DNA of 64,000 nucleotides from Vigna angularis (taxonomy: Eukaryota > Streptophyta > Magnoliopsida > Fabales > Fabaceae). Under the pieces are notes generated by a model that worked only from the letters and a program-made list of their open reading frames with translations, ran no database searches and was not told where the DNA came from. Each line of letters begins with the position of its first letter. Position 1 is the first letter of the stretch. Location of the stretch: positions 64,703,130-64,767,129 of the forward strand of contig NC_068970.1 of NCBI RefSeq assembly GCF_016808095.1, written 5' to 3'. This document shows positions 13,401 through 27,070 of this stretch, piece by piece. Made by a program: the position numbers and the translations under genes.

Positions 13401-16400
13401 ATCAACTAATTGTACATGGCCACAGTACGGACCATTCCAAGATACATATGGAAGACCAAGATCCAACTTAATGAACAACTCATTCAAATGAGATAATTCT
13501 CCATCAATCATGGTACAGTGACCGCAGCTCACATGTCACGTCTATATCATAAATGACACTTCTTAACCTTGTCAGTCTCCTTTACCAAATTATACGTAAC
13601 AAATGAACCACAGCACAGAATGTTCACCCCTTTCAACCAATAGATAACGATTCTGAAAAATCTGTCAGCAGATACCAGAAATTGAACACCATACAGCTGT
13701 CTGTGCATGCCCACCAACTAGCAAATGGTTCGAATTTGATCCGACAGTACCACTCAGGGACATAAAAATGCTGCTATGTCCAGTAATCCGGCATCTGCTA
13801 AGGTTGATCTGCAACCTGGAATTTGATAGAAGGCATCCCGCATATATCTAAATTCTATAGGAAGACATATAAATGTACAAATATGACTAATAAATGTTAT
13901 TATCAACATTATTACTTAAGCATCATACATAATTCCAATGATATAAGAGTCTGCATAAACTGGAAGAGAAAGAAAGACACAATCATCTAACAGATTGTAG
14001 ACAGCCTAAATTTGTTGCAAAGACAACACGTTGCTATTAAATTGATGGTTTAATCAGCAGAATAATATGTGAAGAAAAAGAGAAACCAAACCACAAATTT
14101 CAATATTCTATAATAAAAGTGGCAAGGAAACAACAAATAACTTACAGATGGCCCCAAAATGAGGCTAGAGATTGAAGCCAGTCTGACAAATTAAGGCCAT
14201 CGTCCTTTAACTTATCACGTCCACCAAGTGCTAAGCGCTCAATCACAACATATTCCAATATATCATACTCAAGCTGTTAAGAAAAAAGTAAATAAGGTTC
14301 CAGGTGGAGAACTATCTTCCAATTTCAAATCAACTTCAAACGATAGAAAATACTGAATGCACAAAAACCTTATCCAACCAAGTGAAATCGGCTATATGGA
14401 TCACATAATACTATTTCGTCCTATGTTCAACTAAAAACAACTTTTACAAATATTATTCACTCTAGTCATTGTGAAATTTTCTCATGAACGTGTCAAAAGG
14501 ATAATAATAGTGTCCTTATTTTCACCATTTGTCACTTCTGTCAGTCAGTTTTGACCACTGATTTTTCTTGTTGTCTATTAAAAAATATTTAGAAAAAAGA
14601 CCACAACAAAACAAAAGCATAACAGCTCAATTTAAATGATTAAATTAGAAAAGAACATTCCAAAATTAGGAGCAAACTACAACTAACCATCTTCCCACAG
14701 ACACCGTTTCATGTCCTTAGAAACTCCTAACATCTTAGTATCTACACTTAAAAAGGTAGTAAGAAAATTTAACAAAAGAAATTTGAATCTACATTGTGCA
14801 AGAGTACAGAAATACAATACAATCAATTTCCAAAGATTTAATTCATCAGTTGAGGGCCATAAAATTCTAAATATTCACTAATGGAACTTAGTTACCACAA
14901 TAGAATATAGGTTTCATGTCTTACTGCTTATTATGAGGTCACAGATTAAGACGTCACTAATGGATTCAGCAAACACAAAGGAAAGAAAAACGCAAAAACA
15001 TGTGCACACCTGAGTCAGGTACTTAAATGCATCCACTACAGGAGTAATCATGTCTCTGTAAGCCTCAATCTGAACATCACATAATTTGAAAAAATTTACA
15101 ACGATAGAATGGAAATCATTAAAAGCAATCAGGTCCTTTCAGTATCTCAAAGTATAAACGTCCTAATAAATTAGCACCTGATGAACAATTGTTCGGAGGA
15201 CAGTCATTGGGTTGGCATGAGCTAATTTTGCAACCATCCGACCTAGCTGCTTCAAATTTTCCTTTGCCAGCCTTTTCAAAATACGCCTAGTGTCCAACTG
15301 TACAGAAAGAGTAAAGAAAATGAGAATAACAAAGAATCAAGCTTGCAACATTCAGTGCAGATGGTACATAACATGTATAGATCTGCACACCTTGGCAGTT
15401 TGTCTTGCAGCTAAGAGCATAGGAATGCACTCATCATCTTTTTCCCATTCACCATACAAACGATATCGCACCTAAATACATAACATTCATCAACCAAGCT
15501 TAGCTAACAACAAAACATGTAAAAGGCTAAACATTAATAAAAAGAACCTCATAAGGAAGAAGACTCATTAGTTCCCATATCTCCTGCCCAACAGCAGGAT
15601 TGGCGGGAATTAACTGCAGAGAAGGAAGTACACATGCTCCTAAAGCATCCTCCACCCTTAGCCGTGCCTCCTTAAGATGTAAGTTAGGGTTTCCAGGAAA
15701 ATGCAATTGAGGATTCAAGGCACCATTGCCACGACTTACAAGCTCAAGAGCCGAAAGGTAATAACCTCTCAAGACCCTACAAACCTAATCATATTTTAAG
15801 AGAAAATGGAAGAGGAGAAATCCTATCAGCATTAAAAAAAATAGCAAGGACAAAGTTAACAAACTAACAGAACAACTTAACACACCTTCTGCAACAGTAT
15901 AGTATCACGGTAGAGATAAGGTCCAGTACAAGAAAGCATCTGAAAAAGTTCCTTAGGAAGATCTATGAAAGAATTATATCCTGAAGTGTTATCAACATCC
16001 ATAACATCAGTGCCTCCTGACGATGATCCAGGATTTTGAAGATGTGTCTGACGGACAACATCATATGCTGAACAGATGGTCTTCTCAATAAGTCTGGATG
16101 AGATCCCAATATTATAAGATCAGAGAAAATACGGGCATTCAGAAAAATTGTTAGCCGCATAAAAATTCAAACGTAAATGGCCTAATAATACAGGGCATTA
16201 AATGCACGCACATACTTAAACACCTAGGCCTCTCATGAACATTGGACGTAAATTTGGAATAGGTCATGTGTTTGACACTGGTTTAATATCTCCAGTCAGT
16301 TTCAACATCCAACACTCACTGACATTGGTTTAATCACAGTTCCAAATATGCTGTATCATGGTCCAGTTCAAAAAGCTTCGGAAGAAAGTAATGACATTTC

Positions 16401-19400
16401 TGTTATGTGACTCAATGGTATAAGTTATCGCTATGCAAGATAACATCTTCAAGGGTATCCCATTTGGCCTCGCTTCAGGATAAGATAGATTTTCTGGCTT
16501 CCGTTAAGTGCCCGGTATTCATAGCAGTTTCAAGTGAGGTTTCCCAAGGTTGTAGATTGAGCATTTACTCATAGGATCAGACAAACGGTCCAACAAGTTT
16601 AGGAGCTAGATGGTCCTCAAGTCTAAGCAGGATCCAGTGGAAATAAGATAAGTGTAGGATTATTGAATTCACTAGCTAAAACACATGATTGCCACTCTCC
16701 TCTAACCAGGGGGTTCATGCTGTTTGGCAGATCAGATCTGGATCACATGACTTAATGAAGGAAAAAGAGCAAAAACGGTCTCCCCAAAAATTCCTCTTTC
16801 ATCACTCTCTACACAATTCACATTTTCCCTCACTCAACTTATACCAGACTTCTCTCTCTTCTCTCCCTACATTTTTGTGTCCTCTCTTGGGTATGGGTTG
16901 TTAATTCCCACAAGGCGATGCCTATGTTGTGGTTCTTATCCCATGCCAAAATCGTGTAATTTTTTCTCCTGATCTCTCACTTTCCATTGAAACTTCATTG
17001 ATTACTGTCCAAAAAATGGAAAGTTGTTCGAGACATTTGGTACCCCATTTGCTTGGAGTTTTAATCAATAATTTTCAATGCTTGCACTTGTACTAAACAA
17101 TTTTATGCACAACCTTAAGTGTTGATTGAGATTTAATGATTAATTTCTTGTATGTTACTTTATATCCATGTGTGTTTTAAGTATAATTTTGTATTTTAGT
17201 ATCATTTTAATATCTATGTTATGATCCCATGAATTTTGTTTCTTCTACACCTCTGATCCTATATAGGATTACAATTTTGATAGCATATTTTAAGTTTCTA
17301 ATATGCAGAGGCATTAGACAGCAAGGATGCAATTTTGGGATGATAGCATTGGTCTTTCAGACCCTATGGCTTACTTATCCTTTTTTCTTTTAGACTTCGG
17401 GTCCCTGTTAAAAATAACATCCTCAACTGGGTTCACATTTTTAAGAAAATCCAATATCCCAAAAGAACACTTTATCATCAATACTGTTGGAAATCTCACT
17501 AGACATAAGACCAAATTATAGTATATAGTACAAACTCCACCTAACAAATCGACTTTAAAGGTTAAATTAGGTTTAAAACTCATTAATATGATGGTATCAA
17601 AATCTATCCTAGTAAGGTTTCGACAGTCATCAAACTACCAATAAATATTTAATTTTCCGTTCGAGATGTCCAGTCTTCAACAAGAAGGAGTGTGTCAGAC
17701 ATCCACATTAAATAGATATAAGGTCAAATTATAGTATATAAGTGCAAGCCATACCATACATAATTGATTTTGTGATTGTGAGACTAAATTAGACTTAAAG
17801 TTCACTTTCTAAGAAATACATTCAATGGAAATTGGAAACACAAATCCAAAAATGTACCCAAATAGAAGTTTTTCAATGTAAAGTGAAAGGGAAAGAGAAA
17901 TAGTATACATCAGTTTTACCTGAACAAACTATCACATATTTGACTATGTTCCACAGCATTGAGTGGTGAAAGGCGCTCAAATAATAGATATGCATGATAC
18001 CTAGGGAGGGGAAAAGCAGAAAATTTCAAAAACATACATTTGCTAGAAAGCAATTATATGAACACGTTATATTATACAGAAACTATTTGAGCCATAAATC
18101 AATATTTATGGACTAGTGAAATCAAAACTTCAGTAAAAACTATATAGTTTGAGAGCTGCAATATATCTTAATAAGTGTAGCTGATATTGACAGAGTTACC
18201 ATGTAAGAAAACATACTGATAAATAGGTGATGTTATAGAAGAATGGTAAATATCTCAACCACACGGAACCAACGAGAAATTCCATTATTTTCATTGTCCG
18301 AATAGATCAATATATTTAGTATGCTTTGGCACATCATACAAAGCAGTTTGAACATTAATCACTAAGATAGAAGGTGGAAATTTATCCACTGTGAAGACAT
18401 CAATTAGCAAACCAGGTCAAAAGAGAAAAAACAAGATAGCTAGAGGTAATAAGAGTCTTTCCCATCACATGCTATAGTAGATGCATAAATCAAGCATACC
18501 AGTCATCCACCGAAAGAAAGCCAGTGAGCAAGCCCAAAGTCTGACTGGTTTGAAGCTCAGTTGTCCGCTCTTCAGTTGCTTCTGTTTCAAGGTCTAGGGC
18601 AGCAAAGAGATCTATACTGACATCCCCCTGTTTCTCATCATCCATTAGATCTTTTCCAGTCGCAGCAAGGTTTATTCTTCCAATTTTATTAGCCTATAGT
18701 TAACATTGACAACCTCTTAAAAAATGCCGCATGTATTTTGATATTATGCAAGATCAACACTCAACACTGACATGTTTCAATTCAAGCAACGAAATTAACA
18801 TGCTTGTGAAAATTATTTTCCTCACATACCAAAACCAAATAGTTCAAAACACAGAAAAATAGTGTTCTGAACCAGAAGCATATAGGAAATTAGACAGCCT
18901 TGTTGAAATCTCGAGACACTTTGGCTCATTTCCTTCCACTTTTCCTTATAGAACAAATTTCACACTCTTGAGCCAGAAATACTTAACAAGAAACATTTTT
19001 CATCCCAAAATAATAATAAAATTCAAGTAATTAAAGTTGACCATGTATTCAATAAAAGCATGAATACCTCTTCAAGTCGCTTGGAAGAGAAAGTATTGTA
19101 ATGCTCAAATGCCTCAACATCTCTGGGAAGTAGATGAGTGTATCTGCATTAAAATGATAATCAGAAAATTCCTCATATATTACATGATACATAGCTCCAG
19201 TCCAGAAATCATCATGTGCCCTAGTAATTCAAACAAATAAGCTTAATTAAAGCATGACTTAGTTCCCAGACAACAAGCTTAGTTCTCCCATTCCTAAATA
19301 TCTAAATACAAACATCTCCATTTCTAAACAAAAGGAATACCAACCTGAAAAATATACCATAACAGTATGCATGAACAGAGAAAGTATCAAACGATCACAA

Positions 19401-22400
19401 CTGCTAGAAAAGCAAATACATTATTTATTTTTGAGATAGATAAAATAACCAAAAAAACATAAGAACTTATATGCTATCAAAAAACTTAATGCTCCAAAAG
19501 ATCCCAACCAACCAATATAATGGGCACCTTGACATCCCAACTGTTGACATTGTTGATAGACACCAACCAACCAACTACAACTTACCACTTAGACTTTGGC
19601 ACTATTATATGGTGCATCCATTTTATACATCAACATTTTCCCAGAAAAATTAAAAGCACAACTCCAATTAAAGAGCGGTAATGATTGTTTGTCAATTAAA
19701 AGATCACAAGGGAAACTACAAATAACCTCGGATGCAGCCTGATGACAAAATTGATTAAGTATTGAATTACTGTTAGTATAAACTTCTATACAAGAATGCT
19801 ATATGTGATTTTGAAGTGGTGCATTAACACATCTTACATGCTATCAAGATCAATAAAATCCTGCTTCACCAGCAAGGCTGTGAGTCTATAGAGCCCAAAT
19901 GGAACAGAGCTGACAACTTCCATGCGTTGATAATATTGAAATTTGAACCCAAGAATCTGTGACGCATGAGACTGCATAGAAGAGAAAAGACCATTACACA
20001 AAAATTTGTCCCTTAAATTTCATAAACTAAATAAAGGAATCACCTAGGACTGTATATTGTCCACCTTTGGAAATATGGGAATCAACTCTATAAACACATC
20101 ATCATCAGGCTGCAGTTCAAAACACTCTAGGACCTGAGAAAAATATACATCAGTAGCTAGATAAAACATGAAATGAAACATAGATAGGAATGTGAATTAA
20201 TAAAAAAAATCAACTAAAAACATCCAACTTACAATATCAAAAACGCGATTTGGATCCAAATCAAAATGGCCAATTAATGACTGCAGAAGTAATATAAATC
20301 AGTACCATGATCATCCTTATGGGGAAAAAAACAATACTGGAGTAGTCATAGTACTTAAAATCGTCAAAACCTTAATAATGCCAATGGTTGCTGCAGATGA
20401 TTTTTGTGTAGTTGCTTCAGAGTCCCGGCAAAGAAGAGTCACCTACACAATTAACTAAATTCAATAAAACATACAAAAGCATCTGACAATGCAAAGTATA
20501 TAAAATAAATTCATGCAACTAAAAACAATTGTTGAAGATGGCATGATCTTCAGTCAAAAATCACTATGGCTGTAACAAGTGATCAATAATTCATAGAAAA
20601 TATCCTAAAAATTCCAGATATTGGTGACTATGATTATACCAGCTTTGCATAACCCTCACTCTCTTCTCTGAGAAGGTTGAATTTGGTTTGCTGATAGAGA
20701 AGTCGAGTATTAACTCTGACCTGAAATCAGCAGCACAAATTAATTAAATACAATTGAATTGAAATTCAAGGTGATACATGATTATTGATGTTTGATGCAA
20801 GCAACAGTACCAAATACAAATAAACTTAAGATCAACTATGTGGGTGCATTTTATGCATTTAGATGCCTTACTTGCACCTGTATATATATGGCTTTTCCTT
20901 ACTGCTCTCATCAGCTGTGTTATGAGAATTTATAGATGTGCAAATAACTTTGACATGCTACTTACATTGATACAGACAGAGGACTTTGTATAACATTCCT
21001 TAAAACTTATTTATGAAATACAAGTCAGCTAAATTATGATAGAATAATCTGTTGGGGTTCTTAACTAGGGGTTTGTCCTACTACGTAGAAGTTCTTGCTG
21101 GGTTATTATATTTGGTTTAATGAAAAGAAAGATGGCAAATTCCCAAGCAGCGTACAGTTGATAATATTCTGTGCATAGCTTGGGTAGTATTTGAAAAAAA
21201 TACATCAGGGACTGTTGCCATGGTTTTAAATATATTTTCAAATAGGATCGCATTTTTAGCATATCTCCTGCTTTCTGTCCATGATTGTTCAAGAGTGTGA
21301 CTACAAATGTAGCTGTTTTATCATGCAGAGAGTTAGTTCTTTCTTTTTTGCTATCATTATTCTCCTTTGATGTTTTTTCAAATGATGCTTCATTAATTAT
21401 AATATTTTTTTCCATCTACATATTAGATAACCTCCTCTCCTTTTGTGAAGATTAAGAGCTTCCACCTTTTCTTTTGGCCAAATGTATTCCCATCTTTTAA
21501 AAATAAATTTGAGTGTCTAAGAATAAAAACAAAACACAAGAAATAGGAATAATAGAAGGAAAGAAAGAGAAGTCCCTGGTATTATAGCAATCATATAAAG
21601 AAGTTAATAGCTAACCTCTTTACCCTTCAAGTCCTGAGCCTTAATTTTGATCAATTCAGCCTCCCCCAAGAATTCTTCCTACAAATGCACAACACATATA
21701 AATAATATTTTGCAAATGCAAGAAACTAAAGTTACCTATGCACTAAATATTCTGCCTATGCTCAGTTTCTCACAAACTAAACAGAAGCCAGGAAAAACAG
21801 AAGATACGTGGAGCCAACCTCACAACGTTCTTGAAGTAGCCTAATTGGAACCATTTCAGATTCCACAAGCCATCTTGCCTGGAAAAATGAAAATTTTAAA
21901 ATCAATAGTAAATTATAAAGGAAAGAGAGACATAATGTTTACTCCAAAAAGATGAAAATTTACAAATTAAGGTTTTCATCAAATAAAGTATACAAGATCA
22001 AATACTGACCAGCTTGATAAGACGAGAACGCGAATCTTCTGGCATTGTATGCTGTAACCAAGGAGACAGTAGCACATAATTACAATAAGTGGGTTTACTA
22101 CAAACAATACAGTAAGAAATTGAAACAGTATTCACTGTCTCCCTCCAGTCACAAATGAAACACCGACAATACATATAAAGAGCTCATATATTTACAAACA
22201 TTCAAAATCAAAGGCATTAATCAAAAGTAAGAAAAGTCATTGCCACAACTAAATGTTCAAAATCTCAAATAATATATAATATATAATATATCTAAGACAC
22301 AACTGAGATTTCATAACAAGAATTGGTATTTTCAGGGAAATTTTTTTCATTGCAATTTTCTTACTCTCCTTGATACAGGTGTGAATTAAGGTTTTAAAAA

Positions 22401-24252
22401 TGAAAATAAGTCACAGTAAACATGAAACAGCAATAACAATAGCCTTATCCCGTTAAGGGAAATCAGCTAAACGTATTAAATTACATCATTGGCCACAGAT
22501 GAAAACCAACTTCCTACAAATAGTATTCACCATGAGATCCCCTGCTCAATAATTCTACCATTGTTATTCCTAGTCTCCTTTGACACCATTTCAAAATGCC
22601 AAAAACCAAGTACTCTAAACTCCCAACCACTAACCTACTCTGCATGTGGTGAAACCATTTTAACCAAGTTCTTATCATCTTTACTCGATACTTGTCATAC
22701 CAATATCTTTTTGTATAGAGCCATTCAACATCATGCCCTTTTCAAGTGGCCCAAAATCCATTTAACATTTTAATTTCTACGACCCTCACCTTTCTAAAGT
22801 CAATCATTTACTATCATAATTTAATTGGTTGTATAGCAAAACTATAAAACTTCCCTTTGAATTTGATAAGTAATTTGGGTTACAAATTACCCTTGATACC
22901 ATTTTTGTTATAACCACCTAAATTCTATAGGAGGCACAAATACAACACATGATGCAGATGTAACACGGACCAAATAATGGGGTAAATTAAAAGCTATAGA
23001 CTATAAATCAATGTAAATTTAACAGAAAAGAATATTTTTAATCAGGAGAGAATTTATATTTTGAAATAGAACTAGACATAGTAAACATAATAAAATGGTA
23101 AGAGTTATCTAATTAATATAGCATTCAGTGTTACTGACACAAAAGTTTAAATATAAATATAAGGAAAAAACATACACAAGCAAAACTAAAGCAATTGACA
23201 AGTCCAACACAACACAGCTACTATAAAAAAAAAGGTTAATGTAACATTTCAAAAAAGCTGTGACCCAGCATCATGAATTTTGAATTCTCCGTGACCTCAG
23301 TTACAATAAATTCATTCACATTTGGGGATCTTGGTGACCAGACTTCGGTCACATTTGTTGTCCACAATATCCCGCAAGATCAAGGATCACAATGAAACCT
23401 TGGGTTTGTGTTTCTTAGTTATTATGCCATTTGATCTTATTGACACAAAAGTTAAAATATATATTAAACAAAAACTTATAAAATGCAACAAAGGTGTATT
23501 TGACATTTCCAAGCAACATATAAGCAATACAAGCCGCTACTGTTTGCTTGTTAGTTATTACAGCATTCAATCCTAGAGTTATAAAAGTTTAAAATGTATA
23601 AGTACATAATTATAAAACAAAAAACTTTCAAAGTGTCCCTGCAGATTTCGTGTTGCTCATGACACGGCTAATATTCAGATGTTTGCACGTATTAGTTGAT
23701 TGATACGGAAAAGAAAAGTGTGTGTTTGTGAGAGAGAGAATATAAGCTATAAGACATAGCTAGGAGGAAAAAAGAAGGAAGATAAAAAAAATGAAGAAGA
23801 CTGACAATCAACTATATCACAAGAGCAAAGCAGCAGCATAACTCACATCTTGAGCCATCTGGGTCACTATATCAGCAAAATTCGAAGCTATTTTGTCACT
23901 GGAAGCTTGTTCTGAAAATATGACAGAATCCAAAGCAACTTTACACTTGGGAAACGGCAGTTCACCCCTAACCTGGTAGAACCAGAACAAAAAGTCAGTC
24001 CCTTATCACAAAATGAAGTAATTCGTAGCATTGAAGTCGACACCCAAATTCCAAAATTTCAATTTAAACCCCAAATAAAAAAATAAAGAAACAACGAAAA
24101 TCGTGATTAGTTAGTACCATAGTCCAACAGAGCTCGTAGAGGAATCGCAGCATGGGGACAGCTTGGGAGACCTTGAGGGCAGGGTTGCCACTCCTCCATT
24201 CGCGAACACACTCCTCTGTTACGTATACAGACTCTGTGGATGAAAGAGACAT
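4455..24252 (-). CDS. THO2: THO complex subunit 2 (THO2), 32 exons
   Basis: Core scaffold of the nuclear THO/TREX complex, which couples transcription to mRNP assembly and export and, in plants, to small-RNA production. Exons, 5' to 3' on the minus strand: 24252-24118, 23972-23847, 22051-22010, 21878-21819, 21678-21616, 20720-20640, 20442-20371, 20280-20233, 20133-20065, 19971-19838, 19143-19068, 18693-18500, 18000-17920, 16093-15886, 15784-15548, 15471-15391, 15297-15178, 15069-15010, 14273-14146, 11714-11618, 11514-11386, 10800-10697, 10623-10443, 10271-10090, 9929-9323, 9225-9121, 8153-7998, 7918-7838, 7767-7345, 6874-5711, 5127-4823, 4524-4455. They join in frame to 5619 nt, or 1872 aa. 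The start is [15 protein letters not shown]; the end is [21 protein letters not shown] before TAG. Residues about 900-1190 are the Tho2 C-terminal region, with a coiled coil in the 607-nt exon. Residues about 1220-1850 are a charged, R/E/D/S-rich disordered tail with a PPPPPP run in the penultimate exon. All borders used are GT-AG. The largest introns are 11715-14145 and 16094-17919. Confidence 0.95.
8461..8663 (+). pseudogene. Broken acidic ORF remnant, antisense in a THO2 intron
   Basis: This lies in the intron between THO2 exons 26 and 27, on the opposite strand. From 8461 one frame reads 19 codons ([19 protein letters not shown]) to a TAG at 8518-8520. A second frame from 8520 reads 47 codons, beginning [17 protein letters not shown]. 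It continues very acidic and ends near [10 protein letters not shown] before TAG at 8661-8663. Coding-like composition across a frame change suggests a decayed protein-coding remnant, perhaps the C-terminus of a transposon protein. I do not recognise the family. Confidence 0.4.
17485..17815 (+). mobile_element. Degraded TRIM-type miniature LTR retroelement
   Basis: It lies in the 1.8-kb THO2 intron (16094-17919). An LTR-like segment at 17485 starts TGTTGGAAATCTCAC and contains AAATTATAGTATATA. It ends near 17590 and is followed at 17592-17603 by TGGTATCAAAAT, 9 of 12 matches to the primer-binding site complementary to initiator tRNA-Met (TGGTATCAGAGC). A purine-rich tract (AAGAAGGAG) at 17682-17690 precedes a second, related LTR-like copy starting TGTGTCAGACATCC at 17691 and running to about 17815. 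LTR, PBS, PPT, LTR within about 330 bp and no coding region fits a terminal-repeat retrotransposon in miniature. The two LTRs have diverged strongly, so the insertion is old. Confidence 0.65.
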
Positions 24253-27070
24253 TTGGACGAAGGTGGAAGCGTGAGATTCGAGGTTCGGGAATGAATCGAG
24301 AGGGAGGGTTTAAGAAAGAATCATGCTTCCATGGACCAAATGCAAATTGAGACCATTTTAGGGTTTTCAGAGAAGAGAGAAGAAAGAAGGAAGAAGGGGT
24401 TAGCCTTTGGGACAACAATGTGGATTGTGATTGAATTTTTATTTTACCCAAGAAAAAAAAACTTAGCTACGAACATTTATATAATTTCGGTTAAACTTTC
24501 GCGTTTTTTTAATTCAACCATTATCATTTAAACTAGTTTAGCTAGCAGAGTAAAATATTGTTAAAAATAAAATTATTTAATTCAACCATTATCATTTAAA
24601 CTAGTTTAGCTAGCAGAGTAAAATATTGTTAAAAATAAAATTAGAATTAATTTATATAAATATATGACGTCCATTCCTTCAAAAAAGCAAAAAGAATCAA
24701 TGAGAACATGTCGATGCAATAAATAAAAATATAATTTATTTTCCATGCATAAGTATTACAAAAAATGTGCTAGTATTCCAATGGAGAGTTAATTGAGAAG
24801 TTTTCAAATTTTAAAGACTAAATATAATACAAAAATTTAATAACAGCAATTAAAAGTTCTCAAATTAAATGTAAAATTTCATTTTTTTAAAAGTGTATTA
24901 CTTTTTTAATAAGTGGATATTATCTTTAACTTCAGTGATCCATTCTGCATGTTAAGATTGAAGTATATTGCCATAAAAAACTTTGGATAACACAATTAGT
25001 TACAAGTGGAAGTTTTTTTCAATTCTTTGATTTATGTGTTTAATGCTTGTTGTGCCTTTATCCCGTGACTTGATCTTTTGTTTTTGAGGTGTTGAAAAAT
25101 ATCCTTTAAACCTAAAACTAAAATTAAATACTTAAATGGAGTTTGTATCTTGACGTAAAACATAATTCATTAATAATCTTAAAATTATAGAATTTTATAC
25201 ATGGTTTTTTTTTATAGAGAATTTAATGAATTGGAACTTCATAAATTATCACATGCTCAAAATCATTATGAACAGTATTTAAATATATTTGTGAGTTAAT
25301 TTTGACTTGAATGTAAAATTTACGTGTTTGTGAATGCATAAAATGAAGTGAATGAAATATATTTTTGACATTTGTACATACTCTACTTTAAATTTATGTT
25401 GCATACCAACTGTAACAAAAAAATGTTTTGGGTTTTTACAAACTTTGTTGTCTGGTTAAGTTGTTAATTGCAAGAGTTATCATGTGTTGTATAAGTCCTT
25501 TTGAAGATAATGATATTTATCATTTGCTATGTGCAATCGATACACTTGTCGTTTTGTCCTATAAAGGTTCAAGACTTAATATAAACTAAAAACATACATA
25601 ATCAAATATATTGTCAATAACAAAATTGACATAATCATAAATTCAATGAATTATGATATGCCAAATAATGATGTTAACGAGGCATAATCTCCCAATCAAT
25701 GATATTATGAAGACATAATTCATCAATCAATGATATTGCCAATAAATTACCTTAATAATCCATATTTGCCTATTGATAACTTAATGACACCTCACGAGGC
25801 TAAAGACATTATTCTTAGGAGGATCATTATGGGCATGACTAAAAGGGTGACTTTTTCTCACATTCTTTGAGCTTTTTTACCATTTTTCTTTGTGATTAGT
25901 TTATAATTTGGTGTGTTCATTTTGTAGGTTTGCTGATGGCATCCCCTTTTCGAGGTTGTTAATTTATATAAGAACGAAGGGCCTAGCTAAAGGGAGTGTG
26001 CTCATCACACCCCTACTTTTGCTAAAAGGACACACTTCGAATGGAAAAGATAGCATCTTAAAAAGGGAGACTACAGGGGGCTACCTTTGTGAACTGTTCA
26101 CAGAGATAACACCCTCTCAACTTTATTTTACCAAAATAACATAATATAGGTTTTTATTTACCAAGATAACACACTTTTACTTTTCTAGTTCAATATTTCG
26201 GATTAATTTTGAACATGTTTTTGCATTAGCATGTTTTTTTTTAACAAAAACTCCAAGAGCATGTTCAAAACTCAATTTCTAAAAAACTGATTTCTAAACT
26301 AGCACAGTAAAAATAAATAAAACCTACAAAACCTACAATATGTTGTTTTGGTTAAAATGAAATTGATATATCTAAATTATATGATTGTTTTTGGTACATT
26401 AGCTTACATTTCTTTTTTGTATGTTTGAATGCTTGTGTTATCTTTTGGAATGATCACCTAAATGGTATAAGATGATGTCTTGGTGGATCAAGTGTTGGTT
26501 AGTGCGGTGAAAGCTTAGAGTAGGATGCTTAGAGTAGGATGTCTCTGTTTCCTTATAAATTTGACCTTTGTAAAACTCTAGCATTACACTTTTGGTTTTA
26601 GTGTAAGGGAACTCTCAATGGTATAAGTTTTTGGTATGTGTGTATATTTGTTGTTATAGTTATATATGAGATAAGTGTAATAGTCTTATTTACACTTTCT
26701 TTGGGAATTATTTGTCTTTCAACGGTTTGTGTGATATTTTTTTTTTTGTAGTTGTATACTACTAAAATGGGAATATAGTGAATTTTAAAAAACTTAAAGC
26801 ATAAAACAACGTGTAATACATTGTATGAAGTTATGCATATATATAAATGAAAAAATAAATTATATTTTGTATTTTAAAAGTTCTAAGATATTTGAATTGA
26901 AAAAAGAGAACATATTTATCTTAACATATCGTTTCTAGAATGTAATAAGGAGAGAGTGTGAGGAGAGAAACAATAGGTTAGAAAAAAGTGAGTAACTACA
27001 TTAAAGTTAAAGTTGACATTACAGCTTATTTGAGATCACTCTTAAAAGTTGCAATTACAAAAGAGTGAGT
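24253..27070. other. Intergenic region between THO2 start and TMK 3' end
   Basis: The first part (about 24253-24450) should hold the THO2 5' UTR and promoter. A 68-bp tandem duplication follows (24509-24645). The rest is AT-rich. Around 25770-26170 there is slightly less AT-biased sequence with an ORF on + at 25908-26144 that I cannot match to any family; it may be transposon debris. The TMK 3' UTR lies near 27070. Confidence 0.55.
24509..24645. repeat. 68-bp tandem duplication upstream of THO2
   Basis: A segment beginning AATTCAACCATTATCATTT at 24511 repeats with 68-bp period from 24579. The copies look identical through the TTAAAAATAAAATTA end. The repeat sits about 260-390 bp upstream of the THO2 start codon. 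The near-perfect identity means a recent duplication. Confidence 0.9.

Noticed and set aside
21065..21415. 116-aa ORF on the THO2 strand between exons 5 and 6
   Set aside because: It has no match to any THO2 region I know, and exons 5 and 6 join in frame without it. It could be checked as a cryptic exon by RNA-seq.
25908..26144. 78-aa + ORF between THO2 and TMK
   Set aside because: It has no family resemblance and no plausible splice partners; possibly transposon debris but not supportable as a gene.
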